From contig SNVD02013099.1 of the NCBI GenBank assembly GCA_013180625.2, positions 1-64,000 of the forward strand: a stretch of DNA of 64,000 nucleotides. The letters run 5' to 3'. Below, piece by piece: positions 1 through 9,713 of this stretch. A program made the translations under genes and the position numbers. Under the pieces are notes generated by a model. It made no database searches, was not told the DNA's origin, and was given only the letters and a program-made list of their open reading frames with translations. This DNA comes from Boswellia sacra (lineage: Eukaryota; Streptophyta; Magnoliopsida; Sapindales; Burseraceae). The stretch's first letter is position 1; each line of letters starts with the position of its first letter.

Positions 1-1189
1 AGCCTATTATTTAGATAAGAGTAAATGTCAAAATCCTTGAAAACCCCGTTTGGATATGGATATATGATTGATTTTGAATTGTGAAAAAGATATGTGGGAA
101 ATATTAACATAAATGCATTGAAAAATATATTGTACGGAACTATTTAAACTGAAATTGGTTTACTATAGAATGGAAAAGAAATTACTGTTGATTTAAATGG
201 TTTTTGATTACACTTTTCCACTTGGCAATCACGAGGATGAATGTTACAAACGTATAAACCAACAACAAGTTCTTTTGAATTGGATAAACTATGTATAGCA
301 TCACTCAATTGCTTTCCTATGGTTTCAAATGGGATGAGCCAAATGCATAATGTTGCAACAACAATTACAACTTCAAAGAAAATGATTGCAGCTGTTCGAT
401 GGCAACCATTCACCAATGCCATTGCCATAAGAGGGCATATCATTCCACCAATTTTTCCCGTAGTATTCGTGAATCCATAACCAGTTGACCTGATAGAAGT
501 TGGATATATCTATATTGGACAAATAATTAACGTTGTTTGAATTCTAAAAGAAATAAACAATTTGTTCCACAGCACCTAAATGAGTAAGTTGAGTTATTAA
601 AAAATTATAAGACAACTTGCATAGCTTTCTGGTAAGTAACCATCTTACGCATATAAAAACTTGAGTTTGTCTATGTGTGAGTTAACCCTAAACCCTAATA
701 TTTAAGCCTTTTGTTAATACCTTCCAAAATCTTCTATTAAAATTTCAATCGTATCCTTTGATATATTTATGAAAAATTTTAAAAAGGTCTAAATAAACTT
801 TGTGTAATATGATACTCTCTAAACGTTAATTTATAGATGAAGTCCTCATTTTTTTAAGAAATTTTCGTACAACACATGACATTTTACATTAATAGCTATG
901 CAAGAAATACTTTAAATAAACTATTTTGTTGTTATAAGATTCATTGATGTAGAATGAATTAGGGATATTTTTAATATTTTTTGCGATTTTCTGTTGTAAT
1001 GAGAATTATAATTGTTTTCCTAGTTCAATTAGATTTCAATTAGGATTTCGATTTGATTTTGATTTTATTAGGTAATATTTTACTTCCTTATGTAGCTATT
1101 TGCTTATTTTCTTAGGTCTTTGGGCATTATAGAGAGAGTCTTGATTGTTATGCTTTGAAGGCTTTGAAAGATGAATTAATAAAATCAGA

Positions 1190-1460
1190 TTCTCCCCTTT
1201 TTATCGCCTCTTCTCCTCTCCCATTTTCTTCAATTTTTTCTATCCTTTCTCTCTCTCTCTCTCTTAGTCTATCTCTCCTTCTATCTCCCTCTCTATTTCT
1301 CCCTATCTCATCCTTATTCTATTTATAACTTTTTCTATATTTCTTCTATTCCCCCAAATTTCTATCTATTTCTCTTTCTCCCCTAAATTTCTGTCCTATT
1401 TCCTCTCCCAATTTCTTCCAAATCTTCTCCCCTTACCTCTGTCTGATTTCCCCCTCTCTT
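1190..1460. repeat. CT-rich low-complexity tract inside the transporter intron
   Basis: A pyrimidine-rich stretch with a pure CT core near 1249-1264. It lies in the intron between the two transporter exons. The preceding sequence (about 1010-1190) resembles a degraded retroelement end, but I could not define borders. Confidence 0.7.
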
Positions 1461-1542
1461 TCTTTTAGTTTGAAGAACCTTGTTCCTCATCATATATACT
1501 TAAACACGAAGTGTTGTATGTCAAAGAAAGTGTTTGCATAGT

Positions 1543-1571
<29 letters not shown>
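1543..1571. repeat. (TG)n microsatellite
   Basis: A nearly perfect TG dinucleotide run of about 14 units. A short ORF reading a string of Cys-Val across it is an artefact. Confidence 0.95.
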
Positions 1572-1574
<3 letters not shown>

Positions 1575-1966
1575 GAATTTCTTAAAAAATGGGAATATTT
1601 TTGTCTTTTTGTCTTACAAAAATGGTTAAAAGTAACCACAAGCTTAAATATGGGTCAAATTAAAAGTTATTATATGTTGTGCATGAAATTAATATTTGGA
1701 ATTCTCTTACAATTTTTGGACCAATAGAAAACCTTGAAGTAGTTCAGGGAGCTGAGTTACCTATAGGGCAAAAATGCACGTGATTGTGTAAGCTGCAATG
1801 GCGCACATGCGAGCTCCTAGTAATAAACTTGTTATGACAATATTGGGTTGATGCATAGCCAGAGGTAGAAGGAAAATCATAATTAAGACGAACATGACCA
1901 CCAAGCAAACTTTGCGACCAGCTCTGTCAACTGTTATTGCAGCTAAAACAAGCCTTGGAACCTCTG

Positions 1967-2464
1967 GAAAATGAATTTTAGTTACATGTTACTAACATAG
2001 TTGTTGAGTTAAAAAGCTTAAGCTACCAAGTGCATATGTTGTCATATAATGTGGCATAGACTTCTTTGTGTGTGATATGTTCTAGACTATATTCCAAGTC
2101 AAATATCATTTGACCAGAAGCTTAAGTTGATAGGTACATACTGCATGCCTTCTTAAGAGTGATATTGAACATATATGTTCCATCACATGTAACCAGGACC
2201 AAACTAAACCAAACCCAAATACTGCATAATTCAAAAGCTTAAGCTGACATTATATTTATAGCTTACCTTAAATAACTAGATTATATTTTATTCTATTAGG
2301 AAGAGTATGGACCAGACCAAACCGGAACTCAACTAAAACTTAACAAAAAAGGTCCAATCATAAGATTGTAGACCAAACAACCCCAATTCAAATCTATTTG
2401 AGCCAATAACTAGATTATACGTAAATACATGAGATGTAAGGATTTAAACTTATGACATCGACTT
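1967..2464. other. No recognisable gene; intronic or flanking DNA
   Basis: AT-rich sequence between the transporter exon and the Copia-1 LTR. A TAGCTTAAGCT-like word recurs, but I see no exon, RNA gene or transposon ends. Confidence 0.5.
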
Positions 2465-3392
2465 TGATAATATTGAATATAATGATGGAAAATGTATTGA
2501 TTTGAATGAATTACAAGGTACTATGACAAGCCAATTTATAGGCTTGATATAATTATAAATATAGCAGTAAATCATATATGCAAGGAAATAAAATAATCTC
2601 AATAATGATGATTGATTGTCTAATTTATGCCTAAATTAAAGGAGATTTATATCAATCATATATATGACAGAATCATATGTAGATGGTAACATCCCCCCTC
2701 AAACTCAAGTTGGTGATATAGAAGCTAACTTGAGTTCGAAAATCAACTCACAAAACCATCCTGGAGGATGACTTTTCGTAAAAATATCAGCTGGTTGATC
2801 AACAAAGGAGATTGAACTGAGTTGGACAGTACTACAAACAGTATGTTGTCGTATGAAATGACAATCAGTCTCTATATGCTTGGTACGCTTGTGAAAAACA
2901 TCATTGTGAGCAATTTGAATGGCACTACGATTGTCACAATAAAGTGAAGTAGCATGAGTATGAATGATTCCCATATCTTCAAGTAACCAACAAAGCCATA
3001 GAAGCTCTTGTGTAGTATTAGCAGTAGCACGATATTCCGCCTCAATACTAGGTCATGCTATAACAGTTTGTTTCTTACTTCGCCAGGAAATAAGAAAGTC
3101 TCCTAAGAAAAAGCAGAATCCTGTAGTTGATCATCGATTAGTAGGGTCACCAGCCCAATCAGCATCAGAATAGGTAGTCAATTGAGGTTTATAATGAGCT
3201 AAAAAATGAAGTCCATGAAACAAAGTACTCTTGATATATCGAAGAATGTGAACAATAGCTGCGACATGTGTGGATTGAGGAGCCGATAGAAATTGGCTAA
3301 CAATGTGGACAGCATAGGCAATATCAGGTCTAGTAATAATGAGATAGACAAGACTGCACACTAGTTGTCGATAAAGAGCTGGATCATCAAGG
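2465..3392 (-). mobile_element. Copia-1: 3' end of a Ty1/copia element (RNase H plus short LTR)
   Basis: On the minus strand this reads the end of copia pol, then a purine-rich polypurine tract (GAGGGGGGA, complement of 2692-2700), then an LTR that starts TGTTACC at 2691 and probably ends near 2465, about 227 bp. The LTR has a CTATAAATTGG TATA-like box near 2530-2540. Only the 3' part of the element is present. It stops at 3392, where Copia-2 begins in the opposite orientation, and the rest of its pol is not found elsewhere in the window. Confidence 0.7.
2705..3390 (-). pseudogene. Ty1/copia RT end and RNase H fragment
   Basis: Minus-strand translation shows copia signatures in order: CSLVYLIITRPDIAYAV, YSDADWAGDPTNR, then SLYCDNRSAIQIAHN and HKRTKHIETDCHFIR, and last the conserved ADIFTK. 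These are the RNase H domain and C-terminus of copia pol. Two separate ORFs (3361-3131 and 2974-2705) are joined by a stretch that keeps RNase H similarity but contains a stop, so it is not functional. It lies directly upstream of the Copia-1 polypurine tract and LTR, as expected for the 3' end of pol. Confidence 0.88.
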
Positions 3393-3756
3393 TGTTAGCC
3401 CTAAGGCTACATGATAATTTTGATGATAACAATACACATTGATTAATTGAGATTTACTACCATGTTTATTTATGTGCAAGAGTAAGATCATTGAAATAAT
3501 TTTAAAATCAAGAAGAGGCCTATTAAAATGAAGTGTTGAAGCTAAGGAGAAGACTACATGTTAAAGGCACCAAAGTTTAAGAACAAGGATTGACTCAAGG
3601 AATGTGACACATGAGCAATGTTCAATCAATTGGTCATATATATCTCTACAAATATCCAAATGACATGATTCCTAAGCCTTTGGAAAGCTTACTCAATTTA
3701 TAACATTTCATATGTTTTAATTAAATTCAAATTTCAAGTGCAAGGTTGTCCAAATC

Positions 3757-3794
3757 CTGTCTCTTATACACATCTAGATGTGTATAAGAGACAG
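3757..3794. other. Nextera/Tn5 mosaic-end adapter palindrome, copy 1 (assembly artefact)
   Basis: CTGTCTCTTATACACATCT is followed directly by its exact reverse complement AGATGTGTATAAGAGACAG. This is the 19-bp hyperactive Tn5 mosaic end used in Nextera-type libraries, head to head. It is not plant DNA. Translations across it give the well-known contaminant peptide SVSYTHLDVYKRQ. Confidence 0.98.
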
Positions 3795-3919
3795 ATATAA
3801 GGCAGTCAGGTTTGAACAGAGGGAAAGGCCCTCTTGCAACACCCGTGATCAAATGACTTGATGCGCTTAGCACGTGGTCGTGTAATCGATCTTTTGAACA
3901 GACCAGCATGGCATAGAAC
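3795..3919. other. 125-bp fragment trapped between two adapter palindromes; origin unknown
   Basis: This segment is more GC-rich than its surroundings and is not a copy of the LTR repeat units on either side. The nine bases flanking each adapter do not match each other, so the pieces are not adjacent tagmentation products. It is probably an unrelated library fragment joined during library preparation or assembly. It should not be treated as part of the locus. Confidence 0.75.
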
Positions 3920-3957
3920 CTGTCTCTTATACACATCTAGATGTGTATAAGAGACAG
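3920..3957. other. Nextera/Tn5 mosaic-end adapter palindrome, copy 2 (assembly artefact)
   Basis: The same 38-bp palindrome as at 3757-3794, base for base. Reading the other strand gives the contaminant peptide MCIRDR. Confidence 0.98.
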
Positions 3958-4627
3958 CAATTCGGTGGACTGACACAGAGAAGAAAAATCAACTCACATG
4001 AGCACTGAATGGTGTTTTGGCCATATCTTAAGATAGAGATATCCAAATGCTTTGATTTTTAATGTTTTGGAAATCTTATTTAAATATTCAGATCTTTTAT
4101 GTTTTGAAGAATTTCAAATTTCAAACGGAATGCTGACAGAATTATCATTCAAAGTCGGTGACTGCCACATGGAGGAAAATCATTCACTGAGCACTGAATG
4201 GTGTTTTTTTGGGCGCAATATCTGAGAAACAGATATCAAATGACTTATTCTTGCACTGCTTTGGAAAGCTTATTCAAATGTGAAAATATTTTATGTTTTG
4301 CAGATTTTCAAATTTCAAACAGAACATTGACAAAAATGACAGATAAAATTACGGTTTTTATAGTGGGCAGAAAATTTGGAGTTGGTGTCTTCACTTGATT
4401 AAGTTCATCTCATTTGCCTATAAAAGGAGCCATTCTCCCATACATTCAAGGGGTGCAAGAGAAGCATTTTATCAAGCAAAAAGCAAGAGAAATATCAAGT
4501 CTAGAGAGCTTTTATATTATTTATCTACTCTTTGAAGAGAGTAATACTTTTGTTGTAAAAATTATCTTTGTTCTTGTATTGTGGTGAGAGTGAGATATTC
4601 TTGTAAAGGATAATAGTTATCCTTGAG

Positions 4628-4824
4628 AGAACTCTTGTTGTGTGTTATCAAGAGTTGAAGGAAGTTTCCTTGGTGAGGTTGTTCATCAAGAAGAACTCTT
4701 GGTGTGGTGTTATCAACGGTTGAAGGAAGTTGCCTTGGTGAGGTTGTTCATCAAGAAGAACTCTTGGTGTGGTGTTATCAAGAGTTGGAAGAAAAAGTCT
4801 TGGTGAGGTGGTTCATCAAGCAAG
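4628..4824 (+). repeat. Three tandem copies of a ~68-bp unit in the Copia-2 LTR
   Basis: Each copy carries GAACTCTTGKTGTG, then TTATCAASRGTTG, CTTGGTGAGG and GTTCATCAAG. The copies are slightly diverged. They lie downstream of the TATA box, so probably in the transcribed R/U5 leader. Confidence 0.85.
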
Positions 4825-5139
4825 TTGTAAAGATTTCTACAACTTAGTGGAAAGCTTAGCTCGTGGAGCTGGGAGCTCGTGGACGTAGGCAAGGTTTGCC
4901 GAACCACATGAATTGAGTTTGCACTCCCTCTATCCCTTTCCTCTTTATATTTACTTGTACTTGTGATTGTTCTTTATTTCTATTCTCTTGATTGCCTTCT
5001 ATTTTCATCTTCTTCACCTTTATTCTCAAAGAAAGAGTTAAATAATTTTGATCTTTCAAGAAAAGTTTTCTAAATCAGTTTTTATAAATAAAAACCCAAT
5101 TCACCCCCCCTCTTGGGTTGCCATACCTGGGTCAACAAG

Positions 5140-5152
5140 TGGTATCAGAGCA
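5140..5152 (+). other. Copia-2 primer-binding site (initiator tRNA-Met)
   Basis: TGGTATCAGAGCA, two bases after the LTR end. This is the standard copia primer-binding site, complementary to the 3' end of initiator methionine tRNA. Confidence 0.9.
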
Positions 5153-5192
5153 ACGTTGCTCAATTTTTTAAATCTTAATCGATTTTTGAGCT

Positions 5193-6265
5193 ATGGCAAC
5201 TTTTAATTCAACTTCATATTTTGAGGGACTTTCTATTTCTAGACCTCCATTTTTTAATGGAAGTGAGTACTCTTATTGGAAAACTAGAATGAGTATTTTC
5301 TTGAAATCTTTTGATTATGATTTGTGGTCTATTGTTTTGGAAAGACCTTTTGTTCCTACCAAAATTGAAAATGGGGAATGCATGCTTAAAGAACCTAAAG
5401 AGTTTAGTGAAGATGATAAAAGAAATTGAGTTTGAATGCTAAAGCTATGAATGTGTTATATTGTGCTCTAGATAGAAATGAGTTTAATAGAATATCTACT
5501 TTTTCTACGGCACAAGAAATATGGCACACACTTGAAGTAACTCATGAAGGAACTAGTCAAGTTAAAGAATCCAAAATTAGTATGCTAGTTCATAGTTATG
5601 AGTTTTTTAAGATGAAATCGGATGAATCAATTTCTGAAATGTTTACTAGATTTACGGATATTATTAATAGTTTGAAATCTCTTGGTAAATCTTATCTAAT
5701 GTTGAAATGGTGAGAAAGATTCTTAGGTGTCTACCAAAATCTTGGGAGCCAAAGGTGACGGCAATTCAAGAAGCAAAGGACCTCACCAAACTACCATTAG
5801 AAGAACTTATGGGGTCTCTCATGACTCATAAAATCACCTTGAAGGAGAATGAAGAAGATTTCAAGAAAAAGAAAAACATTGCTTTCAAATCTTCAACAAA
5901 AAGAAGATGATGAGTCCGATGATGAAGGAGATGATGAAGATCTTGCATTTATTACAAGAAAGCTAAAAAGGATGATTAGAAGAAACCAAGGATTCAAGAA
6001 GAATTCTAGAAGGGAGTACAAAGGGCAAAGCTCAAAGCAAGATAAGAAAAATGATCAAGTTATTTGCTATGATTGCAAGAAACCGGGACATGTAAAGATA
6101 GATTGTCCTTACTTCAAGAGTCAAAACAAGAAATCCAAAGCAATGAAAGCCACAAATTGGGATGATAGTGTAGCTAGCTCCACCGAAGAAGAAGATTGCG
6201 AAGTGGCAAACATGTGCTTTATGGCTTTAAGTGAAGATGAGGTAAGTATTCTAAACTATGATCCT
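5193..6265 (+). pseudogene. Copia-2 gag with zinc knuckle, frameshifted
   Basis: Starts MATFNSTSYFEGLSISRPP 40 bp after the primer-binding site, typical of copia gag (DUF4219/UBN2 region). Successive frames read FFNGSEYSYWKTRM, EIWHTLEVTHEGTSQVKESK, LRCLPKSWEPKV and a knuckle CYDCKKPGHVKIDC (CX2CX4HX4C). At least three frame changes, near 5428, 5700 and 5905, break the ORF. The coding similarity fades near 6265, shortly before the junction with the Athila LTR at 6299. No pol follows. Confidence 0.85.
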
Positions 6266-6298
6266 ACAACTTTCATATATGATGAATTACTGAACATC

Positions 6299-7825
6299 TG
6301 GCTACATCCGAAAAGGATTGCTCTCCCATACATAGGAGTGTCGAAGTAATAAAACCCAGTGAGATCAGGGTCGATCCACGAGGAAGGGAATTTAAGCGTT
6401 ACAAATTATAAGCTAAACAAATGTGATATGGATGATTCAAGGAGATGACAAGATAATATCAATAAATATGTAAGATGGTAGGCGGTATTACCGACCATTC
6501 AAATATAAAACAAAAAGCAAGAGGAGGGAAAACCATCCAGGGAAATAGGTGGTATAACCAACCATAGTAAATTAAAGAACAATTTCATAAGGTGGTCGAA
6601 CCTACCAGAGTAAATAAAATAAAAAGTTCATAAACAATAGAATAATTAAAATACAAGAGGAATTAACACAATAACAATGAAGGCTAATGTTAGGGGATCC
6701 GCCCTTGATATTTCAAATAAGGATAATTAACCCATTTTAGTTATATGAATTATATTTGTTTCATTACAAAAATTTATACCACTTCTTGTAAATGGGTTCA
6801 AGCATCCAATGTGCCAATCATCATATGTCTACAACAAATCAGGTTCCTAACTAGATTCCTGTCGGTAAGGAAGAACCATACATCATCTAGAAAGGATCCA
6901 AGCATTTGATGTACCAAGGATTGTCGACAATGGATCAAGACCTCCACTTTACGAGTGGTGTCAAGATTGATTAAGAAATTAAATATAAATCATATTGTAT
7001 AAACATTATAAGATTAAGATTATTAAGCACATATTAAGGGTTAGAGAATCCTTATTCTCATATCAAGGGTTTCACCCTTTCACCTTAGCAAAAGAGAAAT
7101 TAGAAGAACATTATAATAGAAAGAAAATTAAATGTAAGAAAAAGAAAATTCATTAATAACATAAACACACAAAACACAATACAAGATCCTAGCCAAAGCC
7201 AAAATGTTCCAGCCAAGGCCAAGATCCCTAATGGGTCACAAGACACCTCTATTTATAGATACATCCAGGGGCAAACTTGTCAAATTACAAGGGCAAAATT
7301 GTCAAATATAAGTTGTAAATATCTTTGACAATTGGGATCATTAGGCACCGACTTTGACCATCAATTTTGACATTGAAATGTTAAGAATTTTAATCACATG
7401 TCTTCATAAAAGTTGTAGATATTTCTCTCACTTTCTAGAACATATTGATTTGCACAATTTGGATACGTATTTTGAGAGATACGGTCCAAATACTGAGGCC
7501 TGGTTAGACTAGGCCGAGACTATAGATGGGTTCATTTCAAGCCCAATTTTGGTCTACTAAGAGCCCGAATTTGATGATGCTTGTGAAATGCAATCTTCTA
7601 GAAAATTGAATCAGCTTTCCAAAACATTAAGAATAGCACCATTATGATCTATAAATAGAGAGTTATGCCCATTTTACCGAACCTGTAACAAAACCAAAAT
7701 TAAGAGAAAATTAATTCCAAAGATGCAAAGACTACAAATATGCTAGGTTGAGGAATTTAACGACATTATTAGTGCAATATGAAGAGTTATACTCTTATGA
7801 AATATACATATTTAAGTGTTCATCA
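6299..7825 (-). repeat. Athila LTR1 (3' LTR of Element A)
   Basis: Closely similar over its full length to the sequences at 11670-13198 and 21709-23236. In minus orientation it starts TGATGAACACTT and ends in CA next to TGGCTACATCC (plus strand). A TATA-like box, CTATAAATAG in minus sense, lies at 7249-7258. Five bases outside its left end are ACATC. Confidence 0.88.
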
Positions 7826-7837
7826 CACCCCCCAACT
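7826..7837 (-). other. Element A polypurine tract
   Basis: Minus strand reads AGTTGGGGGGTG immediately before the LTR start TGATGAAC. This is the usual plus-strand primer position for gypsy elements. The corresponding site in Element B (13199-13210) is degraded to AGTTGGAGAGTA. Confidence 0.75.
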
Positions 7838-9713
7838 AGCTTATTGCTAGTCCGTAGCAATTAAAGCGCTATTATTTAGAAGTGATTTATAGAATTTTAC
7901 ATCCAAGGTGGTCATTATTGCATTCTCTTTGATTTTATCCAAATAAACAAACTCTCAACTGATTTTTTTTTTTTTTATGACTCATGTACCCTTCAGTCAA
8001 GATATCCACAAACTTTCTTTTGTGCTTAGTTGACACATGACTATGGGGCTTATTAGAAAGAAGCCATATCGGTTCTAATATTTGTTCAGGCTAACAACCT
8101 TAGGTAGGGGCATCATTATTTATGTATTTTTTTTCTTTTTCTTTTCTCTTTTTTCTCTTCTTTTTTTTTTATAAAGAATGCATCTTTAACCCATGTAGCG
8201 AGTCTTAGGCTAATGACTCCCAGACCAGTTGGCCTTAGGGCACTAGGTGTTAAGACACCCCTACGAGCTTAACGACTCGGGTTGCGGATGCTTTATTTTT
8301 ACTTAGAACTTGTGGATAGTGCAATGTTCGATCCCATTAAGCTTTCCCCTTAATCCATGTAGCGAGCTTTGGGCCAATAGCTCCCAAACCAGTTGGTCTT
8401 AGGGTATTAGGTGTTGAGGCACCCCTCGGGCTTAATTGCTCGAATTGAGGAGGCTACGAGACCAAACTTATCCACAATTGCTTTCTCTCTTTTTTTCTTT
8501 CATTTTTTTTTCACTTTTTTTTTAAACACTTTCCCCTTCCTTTGTGTTGTTATCCTAAACAAACAAAAGAACTCAAATATTACAACATTTCATTTCGCCA
8601 CCCACAATCATGCATCAAGGTATGTGTGTGTGTGTGAAGAAAAGTTCATGAATACTTGCTTAATGAGTACATAAGCAGACAATTTATTAAATGATAAGGT
8701 TGTGAGAGTTCATAGATTTGAATAATTCAAAGTGAAATGAATAAGACCTCCTTGTTACAAAATTCAAAAATCAAGGCTAAATAATATCAAGTTAGCTAAA
8801 ATAAGTTCACAAAATCAAAATAAAATGACAAATTGGTTAGAATGGGTTTCAAGAGTTCAAACTAGCCCTCCATACTCTGCCATTCCTGACCCAGAATGCG
8901 TCTCAAGAGGATTTGAACTCCTTACACCGCACTCTGAATCTAATTACTACCTCGCTTTTTTTTTGCTTTTTTTTTTTGCAAGAAAAAATAAAATTTCAAG
9001 ACACACTTATGTCTACTATCCTTCCCCCCCAACCACATGAAACATTGTCCTCAATGTTTAAATGTGTAGTTATGAGATCTAAAAGTTATTGGAGACCTTT
9101 CCTGTAAGCTTTCTGTTATTCAATGAAGATGACTCTTCGGATAAGATCTCTTATATAACATGCCTATAAATTTAATATATAAGCATGATTTAAATATAAT
9201 TGTATGGCACTATTATACATTTCTCATTGCCATATGTCATGGTAGTTTTGACTGTAGGCCACATCTTTCTCTGTTTTTACTCCGCTCTCACAAACGGCTT
9301 AAACCCCTTCATGAGTTTGGGGATATGCTTCCCATCCAGTTTTCTTATATTAAACTGGCAAACAAGGGTGCGTTTTGAGTCAGATGCCAGACCTAGAAAA
9401 AATAGAGAGACAAAAAGAAAATGGATGCAAAGGGTGAGGGCAACATTTTTTAGGGAACTAGATGAAAAACCCGACTTTTAAAGTCACGGAGGTACCGTAT
9501 CCGCCACTTGACCGGAAAACAAAATAAAAACACACAAATAAAATAAACACACACAAAATAAAATAAAAACAAACTAGAAATGATAGCAAAAATCAAGAAT
9601 AAAAATGAAAATGAAAATATGGCATAGATGGATAAAATTTGATCAATCATTATAAAGAAATGCAAAAAGAGGAATCTCTTCGAAAGTGATTTACCACGGT
9701 CAAAAATATGCCA
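7838..9713 (-). other. Element A 3' non-coding region
   Basis: Shared with Element B: 7838-9070 corresponds to 13211-14431, and 9215-9375 to 15450-15600. It includes several T-rich and TG-rich tracts and no credible gene. Around 9480, sequence that in Element B follows integrase is joined to unrelated AT-rich sequence leading into gag. This is where pol is missing. The LOG segment and the accessory ORF of Element B are also absent here. Confidence 0.7.

Larger units (their letters stand above)
144..1966 (-). pseudogene. 3' part of an OCT7/NiaP-like major-facilitator transporter gene, broken
   Basis: Two exons are readable on the minus strand. The penultimate exon (about 1761-1966) encodes membrane segments with the MFS loop motif DRAGRK. 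The last exon (144-509) begins IYPTSIRSTGYGFTN and continues through GGMICPL and PFETIGKQLSD. This order matches the C-terminal half of plant organic cation/carnitine transporter 7 (niacin-type transporter) proteins of the plasma membrane or tonoplast. The intron 510-1760 has a GTAACT donor directly after the first exon and an AG acceptor before IYP. The family has APE at the exon junction; here the reading is A-L-stop, the TAG lying at 1761-1763, so a full product cannot be made. No upstream exons are visible: Copia-1 begins at 2465, so the 5' half is absent from this window. The family call is from remembered motifs and is fairly secure; the exact paralogue is not. Confidence 0.72.
3393..5137 (+). 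repeat. Copia-2 5' LTR
   Basis: It begins TGTTAGCCC and ends GGGTCAACA, an imperfect terminal inverted repeat, immediately upstream of the primer-binding site. It contains three diverged units of about 190 bp (roughly 3570-3756, 3958-4156 and 4157-4350) that share words such as GAGCACTGAATGGTGTTTT and a CAAATTTCAA block. It also has a TATA box CTATAAAAGG at 4418-4427 and a second repeat block at 4628-4824. About 201 bp (3757-3957) is adapter-bounded foreign sequence, so the native LTR would be about 1.54 kb. Confidence 0.78.
3393..6298 (+). mobile_element. Copia-2: 5' LTR and gag of a Ty1/copia element, truncated
   Basis: A plus-strand copia element. The long 5' LTR (3393-5137) is followed by the initiator-tRNA-Met primer-binding site TGGTATCAGAGCA (5140-5152) and a gag with a CCHC knuckle. 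The element ends abruptly at 6298, inside or just after gag, where the Athila-type LTR1 begins; no protease, integrase or RT of this copy is present. It is inserted into Copia-1; the five bases before it are CAAGG. Confidence 0.8.

Noticed and set aside
1542..1727. ORF starting with a Cys-Val repeat
   Set aside because: It is the (TG)n microsatellite read in one frame.
3727..3936. A 69-codon ORF on the minus strand containing MCIRDR and SVSYTHLDVYKRQ
   Set aside because: Both peptides are translations of the Nextera mosaic-end adapters; the ORF is an artefact.
8411..9378. Several short plus-strand ORFs in the Athila 3' region
   Set aside because: They run over T-rich tracts, have no domain features, and are antisense to the element.
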